Assembly: GCA_964409245.1 (NCBI GenBank)
Contig: CAYPCQ010000029.1
Coordinates: forward strand, 1-64,000
DNA: 64,000 nucleotides
DNA from: CAIMWS01 sp964409245
GTDB taxonomy: Bacteria; Verrucomicrobiota; Verrucomicrobiia; Limisphaerales; UBA1319
Direction of reading: 5' to 3'
The notes below the pieces were generated by a model. The model was not told the DNA's origin, did not search any database, and saw nothing but the letters and a program-made list of their open reading frames with translations. Below, piece by piece: positions 15,351-23,523 of the stretch (position 1 is its first letter; every line of letters starts with the position of its first letter). The position numbers were made by a program, and so were the translations under genes.

Positions 15351-16184
15351 ATGAGCAACCTGGCGATTCAAATCCATCCTGAAATACGGAAGCTGGCCGG
15401 AGAAAACAATCTGCTTCGGGAGGAGCTGGCGCGGCTGCTGGCGGAGGTGGATCACCTTTGGCATACGGTAAAACTGAACCTGCTCGCGCTCTATCAGGCC
15501 AGGATCGGCCTCTGGGAACTCCGCGTGTTCAAGGCAAAATTCGTGGTGGCGCGGTTGAAACGCAAGATTGAGCTGGTCCAAGCCAGCTTGAACCGCTGCC
15601 ATGCCCCCGATCTCAGAGTTATCGAAGGCGGGCTGGAGTTGGATTTCCAGGCCTGGCAGGCGCGGATCAAGGAAGCCCAGGAACGCATCCAGGCCGCCGA
15701 AGCCCACTTGAAACATTTGATGCCAGCGGCGGAGAGCAGTGAACTGAAAACCCTGTATCACTGCCTGGTCAAAATGCTTCACCCAGACCTGAATCCAAAC
15801 CTCACCGGCATCCAAAAGCTTTTGTGGCACCGGGTGCAGTCAGCCTGGCTGGCCGGTGATTTGCTTGAGATGCGGGTGCTGGCCTTGCTGGCCAGGAAGA
15901 ATGGCCCGGTCTTGTCTGCGGCAACCACGATCGAGGAATTGCGGGCGGAGCAGAAAACGCTCCAAACGCAAATCGAGGAATTGCTGGAACGGATCGAATC
16001 CATTGGCAGCCAGCCCCCTTTCACCTGGCGCGAACAATTGGAGGACGAGGCCTGGGTGGCGATGCGGCGCATGGAACTGGAGCTCAAGATCAGCGAGTTG
16101 GAGGCCCGGCGCATGGCCCTGGAATCACACTTGCGGAAACTATTATCAGGCTCTGATTATGGAAAATGCTTTGGCCCCAATTGA
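15351..16184 (+). CDS. Coiled-coil protein with a J-domain-like segment
   Basis: 277 residues, mostly charged helix with heptad character (about 8-75, 100-125 and 185-270). Near residues 132-150 it has LKTLYHCLVKMLHPDLNP, which resembles helix II plus the HPD loop of DnaJ J-domains, the element that stimulates Hsp70. Only that part of a J-domain is visible, followed by a possible helix III. It may be a co-chaperone or scaffold. The next gene begins inside its last 26 bases, which points to translational coupling and a shared task with the HIRAN protein. The specific function is unknown. Confidence 0.75.
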   Translation: MSNLAIQIHPEIRKLAGENNLLREELARLLAEVDHLWHTVKLNLLALYQARIGLWELRVFKAKFVVARLKRKIELVQASLNRCHAPDLRVIEGGLELDFQAWQARIKEAQERIQAAEAHLKHLMPAAESSELKTLYHCLVKMLHPDLNPNLTGIQKLLWHRVQSAWLAGDLLEMRVLALLARKNGPVLSAATTIEELRAEQKTLQTQIEELLERIESIGSQPPFTWREQLEDEAWVAMRRMELELKISELEARRMALESHLRKLLSGSDYGKCFGPN

Positions 16185-16557
16185 CCCCGCGCTGCTGGCG
16201 TTGATGCACGGCTCCTCCGGCCGGGACCTCGCGCTCCAGCCCTTTGCCCGCGAAATCCTGCTGGTGCAGTGCCATATCGCCGGCACTTCCCATCACGACG
16301 TCAAACCGGTCGAACCCCGATTGCGGCCCGGCGCAACCTTGCTGCTCCAACGCGAACCGCAAAATCCCCACGATCCGCTCGCCATCCTGATTCTGGCCGA
16401 ATCCGGGCAACGGCTGGGTTATGTCCCGCGCGACAAAAACGAGGCGCTCGCGCGCCTGATGGACGCAGGCAAACTGCTCTTCGGCAAACTTGAATCCAAG
16501 GCGTGGCAGGGCGATTGGCTGGTCGTCAGCGTCCAAATTCTTATGCGCGATTTTTGA
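16159..16557 (+). CDS. HIRAN-domain protein
   Basis: 132 residues from the ATG at 16159, overlapping the previous gene by 26 bp in another frame. Residues of about 30-125 match the HIRAN domain: REILLVQCHIAGTSHHD, a conserved EPQNPHDPLAILI, then GQRLGYVPRDKNEALARLMD. HIRAN domains bind DNA 3' ends in eukaryotic HLTF. In bacteria many stand alone, and their role in handling damaged or stalled DNA is proposed rather than shown. No helicase or nuclease domain is attached. Confidence 0.85.
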   Translation: MENALAPIDPALLALMHGSSGRDLALQPFAREILLVQCHIAGTSHHDVKPVEPRLRPGATLLLQREPQNPHDPLAILILAESGQRLGYVPRDKNEALARLMDAGKLLFGKLESKAWQGDWLVVSVQILMRDF

Positions 16558-16732
16558 GCAATCTCGTGAGAATGGAGTGCGGTGACCGCCCGGTTGGCTG
16601 GCATATTTTGTTTTGGCGCCACGGCAGCGGACCTGATTCCAGTATTTGGCGCAGCGCCCAATGCCAGCCATTGCGCCTTGGGTGTTATTGACGTTAATAT
16701 AATCTGGTGGAAACGAATCTGAGTATAAGGGT

Positions 16733-17008
16733 ATGAACGTGTCCCTTGGTGAGAAGTGGGGAAATTTCATTGAACAAAAACTGAAATCGGGCGCTTCCCA
16801 ATCTGCCAGAGAAATGGTGCGGGACGGATTGCGCATGCTCGAGCAGCGCGATTTGCTGGCGCAGCGGGGAACAGTATCAAACTTTGAAGAACTCCAGGAC
16901 GCCTTGCTGGCGGGGATTCATAGCGGTTCAGCTTCTCCAATGACCAAGGGCGACTGGAAACAGCTGCAAGCCGAGGTAATGGCGCTGGAAACAAAGTGCC
17001 GTAAATGA
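16733..17008 (+). CDS. ParD-like antitoxin
   Basis: 91 residues. The N-terminal ribbon-helix-helix of the ParD/CopG type is visible (MNVSLGEKWGNFIEQKLKSG and SQSAREMVRDGLRMLEQRD); it would bind the operon's own promoter. The C-terminal tail normally wraps the toxin. A ribosome site (AAGGGT) lies just before the ATG. Its stop overlaps the next frame by 4 bp, the usual layout of parDE. The toxin that follows is broken, so this is an orphan antitoxin. Confidence 0.85.
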   Translation: MNVSLGEKWGNFIEQKLKSGASQSAREMVRDGLRMLEQRDLLAQRGTVSNFEELQDALLAGIHSGSASPMTKGDWKQLQAEVMALETKCRK

Positions 17009-17340
17009 GCGCCCCGCGTATTGAAAAACGCTTTCCTGCTTACGAGGATCTCCGTCGTCACGCGCTATATCCTGCCTCCGAAGTTAATGCAGCCCTTGGG
17101 CTCCTTTTTTCTGGAGTTGGCCAAAAAAACTTTTCAGGCACTGGCCTGAATGCCGGAAATGGGCCGCAGGCGGCGTTTTCCGCTTAGCGACTTGGGCGAA
17201 CTTTGGTCGTGGCCCATCAAAGGATTTGAGCGGTTCCTCATCTTCTACCGCGCGCTCCCCGATGGTATCGAGGTGATTCTTGTCATTTACGGCATGCGCG
17301 ATTTGATCGGATTTTTGGGGATTCGCCGGATGAGGCGAAC
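17005..17340 (+). pseudogene. ParE-like toxin, frameshifted
   Basis: The N-terminal part reads in the frame starting at 17005 (MSAPRIEKRFPAYEDLRRHA, then NAALGLLF). At the CTTTTTT run near 17104-17110 the similarity moves to another frame (FLELAKKTFQALA), which meets a TGA at 17147-17149. The same frame continues after the stop as MPEMGRRRRFPLSDLGELWS and GFERFLIFYRALPDGIEV up to YGMRDL, the typical end of RelE/ParE toxins. The frameshift plus the stop should inactivate the toxin. A sequencing error in the homopolymer could explain the shift but not the separate stop. Confidence 0.8.
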
Positions 17341-17361
17341 CCCCAGCAATAAATCTGGGAT

Positions 17362-19728
17362 TTACGGTTCTTTCCTGGCGATCATTTCCGGGGCGCTGAT
17401 GGTTTTGACAATGAACCGGATCTTCAGCTCCTCACCCTCGGGGAATTCGCAATCGAATTTGATGGCCTGTTTTCCGGATGGCGCCACCGGGATGGCCTTG
17501 GCCAAAGGCAGCTCCTTGTTGAAATTCCCCTTTTCGTTATACACTTTGAGCTTTTCGCCATCACAGACGACCGAATAACCGGCGGCGAAATCGCCAGGCA
17601 GCTCCAGCTTGTAGTATCCGCCCAGCTCCAGCCACGGATTTTTCACCACGCCATTTTTCCCCAGGACGGTCAGCGCGAAAGCCAGCGGCTGGGGAGCATC
17701 GCTGTGGTTGAATTCCCATTCCGAGAAGGTGGGCTGGCCGGGTTGCAGCACCTGCTTGACGTGCTGGAATTGGTGTTTTTTGAAGGGAAAGAGCTTCCAG
17801 CCTTGGCCGCCTTTTTCGAGATGGAAGTCGTTCTCCGGATTCTTGAGGCGTGCCAGTTGCTGGACGCTGAAGACCCGGTTGCTGTTGGCCTCCTGCCAGA
17901 GCTTGATGAGGCCCAGCAGCTGGGAGGTTTTGGGGTTGTCCCGCAGGCTTTTTTGCGCGGCGACCAAGGCAAACCCTGCGCGGAATCCGGCGGCTCTCGC
18001 CATCATCCATTCAATGTCTTCGGGCGTGGTTGCCGCAGTGAGCTGGAACCAGCCCAGCATGTTGGGCATGTAATTACGTTCCAGGAGGGGTTGGTTTTCC
18101 AACCGCGAATCAGCCTGCGATTCGCGGAATCCCCCGTACCAAGGCTCGCCCCAATTCCAGTAATGGCAAATGTGCCAGTAATAATGGCTGGAGGTGCTGG
18201 TGCCGTTGACCAGGGTATGCTGGGTGTCCCGGAAGACTTTTTCGGCGAACGCCTGCATCCCATAATCCCCCTGGCCCGCTGAATAACAGCATTCATGGCC
18301 GTCAAAATCCAATTGGGAAACCCCCGTTTCATTGAAAAAACGGGCCAGGTTCCCCGCAATTTCCTGCTGCAGCTCAAAGTTCGGGAAAAGCGTTTGGTAG
18401 GGATAATCCATCAGCATGGCGGCGGTTTCCCCCTGGGGATGGTCCGCCGCCTGGGTGCCAAAAGCCCCCCGCTGGCATTCCAGCAGGGTATAAGGTGCTT
18501 CCGTGGACGCCGCGCGATAGCGGATGATCTCATCCCCGATCTTGACGGCGTGCAAAGTGCTGTAGGTCAGATTTGTAAAGTAAAACTTGGACTCCACCTG
18601 GATTTCCTTCGCGGTGGCATTGATATCTTGCGCCAGCCTGGAGGCTCCGGTGATGGCCAGCCGTTTATCTGGAAGGGGAGTGACATAGGGATCGTCGGTG
18701 TTGATGAAGGACGTCAGCGTGTGCACCCCGAGGCGCAGGCCCAATTTTGCCGCTTTTTCCACACAGGCTTTCATGCCGGCGGTTCCGTTGGGGAATTTGT
18801 TGCGGTTCAACCCGAAATGGCCCCACGATTTAAACGGGCTCATGGAGTACAGCGACATCAGCCCCGCTTCCCGGGTATAGGCGAGCATTTCATCGATGTT
18901 CTTTTCGGTGAAATCAGCGATGAGGTAGGCGCGGCCCGTTTCCGGAGATTGCTTGTGCCAGACGCCATTGATCAATGGATGGGGAAGCCCCTCCGCAACT
19001 TCAATCTCCCCAATGCGGCTTAAGGCATCTTTTTCGGGGCACCCAAACAGGGCGATCTTTGACCCCACAGTGGTTTCGTTGGGCAGCGCGGCCACCGGCG
19101 CCTCGGAGTATTGGTTGTGATGAATGGATATTTTCCGGTCTTTGGACCGATCCAGGCTATAGGCCTGCAAACTGCTGCCATACTCCGTCTTGATGGCCAC
19201 GGTGCCCCGGCTTTCGTCGGATCCTGCCGCATTCCGCAGGGCGCCGCCCAGTGTCTTGATATTCAACGCTTGCAGGCCTATCGCGTAAGCCCCATCCCGC
19301 ACCACGCCGACCACTTCCCCGATGGTCTTATCGATGACCGTGGGATACGGCCCCCAACAAACAGCGTTCACTGGATCGGGCGAGCCAAGGGAGGTTAATT
19401 CGAAGACCAAATGGGTTTTTTTGGAGGTCACTTTGATCTCCGCGGTGGCTTTGGAAACCGGATAATCCAGGGCGATTACCTGGCGCGCTGCGTCATAACC
19501 CGCCTTGGCTGGCTCTTCCCACTCGTTGCCGGTGCGGATTTTCAGCAGGCCCGCTTTTTGGCCCACGGCCAGGAAGTTCTTGCCGGCCGCCGGGTCGCGC
19601 AGGGTGGTAATTTGCCCGGATCCGGAGATGCCGAGAACGAAATCGCCGGTCTTGAATTCCCAGGGCTGGGCAGGGGCGGAAAAAGCCAGCGCAGATGCCA
19701 GGCCAGTGAGGAACAGCAGGTTTTTCAT
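17362..19728 (-). CDS. Secreted glycosidase-like protein of unknown family
   Basis: 788 residues from the ATG at 19726-19728, which starts a clean signal peptide (MKNLLFLTGLASALAFSAPA). A beta-rich N-terminal domain (about 20-250) is followed by a region with TIM-barrel character: IADFTEKNIDEMLAYTREAG, LGLRLGVHTLTSF, then a strand end SQLDFDGHECCYS with acidic residues where clan GH-D/GH13-like enzymes keep catalytic ones. A C-terminal beta domain begins near 640. The arrangement resembles alpha-galactosidase-type hydrolases, but no family signature is certain. It stands 61 bp downstream of the GH18 gene on the same strand, which suggests joint glycan breakdown outside the cytoplasm. Confidence 0.7.
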   Translation of the reverse strand: MKNLLFLTGLASALAFSAPAQPWEFKTGDFVLGISGSGQITTLRDPAAGKNFLAVGQKAGLLKIRTGNEWEEPAKAGYDAARQVIALDYPVSKATAEIKVTSKKTHLVFELTSLGSPDPVNAVCWGPYPTVIDKTIGEVVGVVRDGAYAIGLQALNIKTLGGALRNAAGSDESRGTVAIKTEYGSSLQAYSLDRSKDRKISIHHNQYSEAPVAALPNETTVGSKIALFGCPEKDALSRIGEIEVAEGLPHPLINGVWHKQSPETGRAYLIADFTEKNIDEMLAYTREAGLMSLYSMSPFKSWGHFGLNRNKFPNGTAGMKACVEKAAKLGLRLGVHTLTSFINTDDPYVTPLPDKRLAITGASRLAQDINATAKEIQVESKFYFTNLTYSTLHAVKIGDEIIRYRAASTEAPYTLLECQRGAFGTQAADHPQGETAAMLMDYPYQTLFPNFELQQEIAGNLARFFNETGVSQLDFDGHECCYSAGQGDYGMQAFAEKVFRDTQHTLVNGTSTSSHYYWHICHYWNWGEPWYGGFRESQADSRLENQPLLERNYMPNMLGWFQLTAATTPEDIEWMMARAAGFRAGFALVAAQKSLRDNPKTSQLLGLIKLWQEANSNRVFSVQQLARLKNPENDFHLEKGGQGWKLFPFKKHQFQHVKQVLQPGQPTFSEWEFNHSDAPQPLAFALTVLGKNGVVKNPWLELGGYYKLELPGDFAAGYSVVCDGEKLKVYNEKGNFNKELPLAKAIPVAPSGKQAIKFDCEFPEGEELKIRFIVKTISAPEMIARKEP

Positions 19729-19789
19729 GATGGTGAATAAGGATTTGAACGGGCCGTGAACTTGAAAATCCGGGTGCAGCGTCCGCTCG

Positions 19790-20908
19790 CTACTGGGAAT
19801 GGACTGTTTGATGGATGGCCTGCACCAGCGAAAACTCCCCCGGTGCATCGGCATCCAGAACCCAGAACATGATGCCGCCCGCGGATTCCATGGCTGCCCG
19901 TGTTTTCAGTTTGATCATCGGGATACTGTTATACCGGTGCGACAGCCCGGCAAGTTCAAAAATGTTGGTCTGGGCGGCGGCGGGATTGGCTGCCACCAGC
20001 CTGGCGAAGGTGGCGGTTTCCCCGGCCGGGCCTTGGGCGCGCGAGTAAAAGGGCACCCCCAACACGGTCTTCGGTTTGGGGAGTCCGCGCCCGCTCCAAT
20101 AGCTCAAACCCCGGTTGAATTGCTCGAGGGAGCCGTGGTCAGGCCCGTCATAGGTCATCACATTCACAAAATCGAGCAACGCAAACGACTCGACCGGAAT
20201 TCCCAGCCCGTTGCCATCGCCATAGGCCACCACGGCGGCGGTCAGTATTTTTCCGGCGAGGGCGGTCCGGAGTTCCCGAACCAAGGCGAGGAAGTTTTTG
20301 GATGATTGGCCGGGATCGGGGTATTCCCAGTCGATGTCCGCCCCATCGAGATTGAAATCTTGGATGAAGCGCTGCAGGTTCGTGACGAAGGCGGTCCGGG
20401 TTGCGGCCTGGGCGGCCATTTCCTCGAACTGCGAATCCCATCCCCAACCGCCCACGGCAATGTTCACGCGCACCGGGTGGCGGTGGGCCGCCGCCACGAT
20501 GTTTTTCAACTTCGCCGGGTTGCTGATCGGCTTGAACGTCCCATCCGCGTTGGGGATCAGGAAGGAATAATTGATATGCGTCAATTGACCGTAGGGGATC
20601 GTGCTTTCAGTGATGCCCTCGGTGGCATAGGCCACGATGCGAAAGGGCTCCGGCGAGGCCGCGAGGCGCGGGTTGGCATCGGGTGCGGCCTGGGTGGCTG
20701 AGGCAGCCAAGGTCGGGAGCGTGCCAGAAATCAGCAGCGCTGCCACCAAGGCCAAAACGGATTCGGAACGGCAAACCGCCTGGAGACCCAAAATCCACTG
20801 GCTGAACAACGAAGAAATCCGCCTGGGAGATGCCGCCATTTTGTTTTTGGCGGAGTTCCGGCCGGACGGCCCATTCCGCCCCTGAAAGTTTTTCTTGAGG
20901 AGTTTCAT
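19790..20908 (-). CDS. Secreted GH18 chitinase-like glycoside hydrolase
   Basis: 372 residues from the ATG at 20906-20908. A long basic N-terminus precedes the hydrophobic signal (VLALVAALLISGTLPTLAAS). The GH18 barrel fills about 88-370: strand 1 RIVAYATEG, the SxGG-type strand NIAVGGWGWD, and the catalytic motif DGADIDWEYP with Glu195 as the acid and Asp193 as its partner. MTYD and the terminal GIMFWVLDAD tryptophan strand also fit. GH18 enzymes cleave beta-1,4 N-acetylglucosamine polymers through substrate assistance. It may cut chitin, peptidoglycan or N-glycan-type substrates. It neighbours the 788-residue glycosidase-like gene. Confidence 0.92.
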   Translation of the reverse strand: MKLLKKNFQGRNGPSGRNSAKNKMAASPRRISSLFSQWILGLQAVCRSESVLALVAALLISGTLPTLAASATQAAPDANPRLAASPEPFRIVAYATEGITESTIPYGQLTHINYSFLIPNADGTFKPISNPAKLKNIVAAAHRHPVRVNIAVGGWGWDSQFEEMAAQAATRTAFVTNLQRFIQDFNLDGADIDWEYPDPGQSSKNFLALVRELRTALAGKILTAAVVAYGDGNGLGIPVESFALLDFVNVMTYDGPDHGSLEQFNRGLSYWSGRGLPKPKTVLGVPFYSRAQGPAGETATFARLVAANPAAAQTNIFELAGLSHRYNSIPMIKLKTRAAMESAGGIMFWVLDADAPGEFSLVQAIHQTVHSQ

Positions 20909-21003
20909 AAGAACAAGTCCGGCTGGGGAAGGGGAGGGGCGTCCGGCGGCCCCGCCTGAGTTTCCAGGCGGGGCGTTCATCCGCCCCCGGCGCGCAGCGC
21001 GTC

Positions 21004-23499
21004 TTACTTCAGTTCCTTGAGCCGGAGGTTCTTGAACTGGACTTTCATCGGCGGCCCGGGATGCATCTGGAGGGCGATGATGCCGCGGGCGGCCGCTTGC
21101 GTGGCGTGATGGTCCGTGATCTGGCACATCAGGACGCCGTTGACGTAAAGTCCGATGCCGGAGCCGCGGCAGACTACGCGGTAGGTGTTCCAATCGCCGG
21201 CTTTGAAGTGCTTCAGCAAGTCCGCCGGATCCCCGATCCGCTCGACGGTTTTCTTGCCTTCGGTGTCAAAAACCGCTTTTTCACCGCGCCCGGCGATCAG
21301 GCCACGGCTGTGGTGATAGACAAAGCCGACCAGGGAGCCGTCGCCGGTCATGTCGGCCTGGTAGCCGTAAGTGTCCCAGTTGGGGCGCTCCTCGGACCGG
21401 ATCTGGATGCCGGAGTTGGCGGCTGTGCTGAGCTTGAAATCGGCCAGCAACTCGAAATTTGCCGGCTGGCCGCCCCGCCACATGAGGTAATTGCATTCCT
21501 TGCACGGCTTATCCGGCGTGCTCTCAGCGGTCAACGCGCCATCTTCGACGGTCCACCAGCCGGACTTGCCCTCCCAGCCAGCCAGGTCCTTGCCATTAAA
21601 GATGGGGGTGAAGCCGTCCTCCAGGGCGTCCGCGGGTATCCGCGCCAGCAATTGCCGGACGCGTCCCGCGAGCTGATTGTTGCCGGTTTTGACCTGCTTC
21701 AGCGCCCGGGCGGCGGCGGCCGGGTGGGTGGCCAGGATTTTTTCGGCAATCTCCACGGTCGCGCCGCTGGCTTCCTCTTTCAATCCCTCGTCCGCCAGGA
21801 ACGGGGTGAGGAGCGCCAGTGATTCCGGGCTGGGGAGCTCGCCCAGGGTGGAGAGCACGAGGCGCTGTTCCTCCTTGCGCTCAATCAACGGCAGCAGATC
21901 CTGGATCTGCGCCGCTTTCCGGTCCTCGGCCAAGGTCTGCAGCGGGATCAACCGCAGCTGGCCGCGCAGCGCCAGGATCTTGAATTTCGGGTCCGTGGCC
22001 ATCCGGGCGAGTTGCGCCAGTTCCGGCAACGCCTCGACGGTCGGCCAGTCGCACATCGCCCGCAGCGCCGTTTCTTTGATCGCCGGATTGGTTTCGGTGG
22101 CGGCCGTGCGCACGGCGGCCAGCGCCTGCGGACCGCCCACGGTGCGCAGCACCCGCAGCAGCGCCAGTTTCGGCTCGCCCTGGGCCTTCGCCAGGCCGGG
22201 CAGCAGCTTGTCCGTGCAAACCGTCATGTCCGGCTGCCGGCCGCAGATCATCGACAGCGCCGTCTCCGCCGCCGCCACGGCCTTGGTCTGCAACAAGGCC
22301 TCCACCACGCCGGGGATCTCCGGCACGTCGGCGATTTCGCCGAGCGCCTTGAAACTGGCGCCCGCCAGCCCGGCCTCCTCGCCCACCGCCGCTTTCAGCA
22401 AGACCGGCACCGCCGCCCCAATCCGGCGTTGGGCCGCCGTGTCGATGGCCGCGGTCCGGATTTTGGTGTCCGCCTCACTCAACAGCGCCACCACCGCCGC
22501 GTCGGCATCCTGGCCGGGGAAACCGGCCAGCCCGGTCAGGGCCGCGCCGGCCACGGCGGCTTCGGGATCTTTCACCAGCGCGGCCAGCACCGGGAGCGAC
22601 GCCGGGCTGGCGAGCTGCACCAGGCTGCGGATCGCCGCGGCGCGCAGGCTGGCGGGACCATTCCGGGCCAGGGGCGCCAGGGAGGGCGCCGCGGCCGCGT
22701 CACCCCGGTTGCCCAGGGCCTGGATCAGCACCAGCTGTTTTTCCGGGTTGGCCTGGGCGAGTTCCCCGGCCAGGGCCAGGGTCACCGCCGCGCCCGGCAT
22801 TTCCACCGCCATCCGGATCGCGTCCACGGCCGGCACTTGCGCCTCGGTCCGGACCGCCTCGATCAACAGGGGCAAGCCCCCGGCGCCCCGGCTGCGGATC
22901 GCGCCCCACAGGGCTGCCACGCGTACGTGGTGCGGCAAGCCGGGTGTGGCGCGCACTTGGTCGTAGAGGCCGGCCGCACTGGCGCCCGGCATCGCCTCGG
23001 CGCAGCGCAGCAATCCCTCGCACACGGCCAGCCGGCAAGCGGGCGGGCCATCGGCCAGGGCGTTCCCCAGGGCGGGCGCCGCCGCGGCGCCGATGCTGCC
23101 CAAGGCCCGCGCTGCCGCTTGCGCCACCACCGGATCGTTATCGTTGATCAATTTGGCGATCGGCCGGATGGCTTCCGCGTCTTTGCGGACTCCGAGGCTG
23201 ATGATGACGCCGGCCAGCGGCCGGCCCTGGAGCTTGCCGAGCGCTTCGCGCAGCGCGGCATCCACCGCGGGATCGGCGATCGGCTCGAGGGCATACCGCG
23301 CCATGTGGGAGAGGTTTTCGTCGGTGAGCAGCTGGGCCAGCACGGGCACGGCTTGCCGGGTGCCCACCCGCGCCAGCTCCCGCAGGGCATCGGCTTTTTC
23401 CTTCGGCGGGGCGCCCGACTTCAGAACGCCAAGGAGCTGGTCTTCCTGGGCCAGCGCGGTGCCGGCCAGCAGTAGAACGGTGAGGATCAGATTTTTCAT
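21004..23499 (-). CDS. Secreted HEAT-repeat protein with C-terminal DUF1080 domain
   Basis: 831 residues. A signal peptide (MKNLILTVLLLAGTALA) is followed by about 600 residues of alanine-rich HEAT-like helical repeats (for example VAQAAARALGSIG, LRAAAIRSLVQLAS). Residues from about 635 to the end are the 3-keto-disaccharide hydrolase/DUF1080 domain (FTPIFNGKDLAGWEGKSGWW, NSGIQIRSEERPNWDTYGYQ, DWNTYRVVCRGSG). DUF1080 proteins have a lectin-like fold; some hydrolyse 3-keto-glycosides. The HEAT part probably mediates binding. The gene starts 24 bp after the Gfo/Idh oxidoreductase, so the pair is one operon: the oxidoreductase could form a 3-keto sugar and this protein cleave it. Confidence 0.9.
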   Translation of the reverse strand: MKNLILTVLLLAGTALAQEDQLLGVLKSGAPPKEKADALRELARVGTRQAVPVLAQLLTDENLSHMARYALEPIADPAVDAALREALGKLQGRPLAGVIISLGVRKDAEAIRPIAKLINDNDPVVAQAAARALGSIGAAAAPALGNALADGPPACRLAVCEGLLRCAEAMPGASAAGLYDQVRATPGLPHHVRVAALWGAIRSRGAGGLPLLIEAVRTEAQVPAVDAIRMAVEMPGAAVTLALAGELAQANPEKQLVLIQALGNRGDAAAAPSLAPLARNGPASLRAAAIRSLVQLASPASLPVLAALVKDPEAAVAGAALTGLAGFPGQDADAAVVALLSEADTKIRTAAIDTAAQRRIGAAVPVLLKAAVGEEAGLAGASFKALGEIADVPEIPGVVEALLQTKAVAAAETALSMICGRQPDMTVCTDKLLPGLAKAQGEPKLALLRVLRTVGGPQALAAVRTAATETNPAIKETALRAMCDWPTVEALPELAQLARMATDPKFKILALRGQLRLIPLQTLAEDRKAAQIQDLLPLIERKEEQRLVLSTLGELPSPESLALLTPFLADEGLKEEASGATVEIAEKILATHPAAAARALKQVKTGNNQLAGRVRQLLARIPADALEDGFTPIFNGKDLAGWEGKSGWWTVEDGALTAESTPDKPCKECNYLMWRGGQPANFELLADFKLSTAANSGIQIRSEERPNWDTYGYQADMTGDGSLVGFVYHHSRGLIAGRGEKAVFDTEGKKTVERIGDPADLLKHFKAGDWNTYRVVCRGSGIGLYVNGVLMCQITDHHATQAAARGIIALQMHPGPPMKVQFKNLRLKELK

Positions 23500-23523
23500 G
23501 GTAGGATGTTCTTAAGGGTGGTA

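Noticed and set aside
16558..16732. A promoter with TTGACG and TATAAT before parD
   Set aside because: The two hexamers are only about 4 bp apart, so they cannot be a sigma-70 pair; no better pair was found.
17150..17578. A separate gene starting MPEMGRRRRFP
   Set aside because: This is the C-terminal half of the broken ParE toxin; the remainder after about 17340 runs antisense to the glycosidase-like gene.
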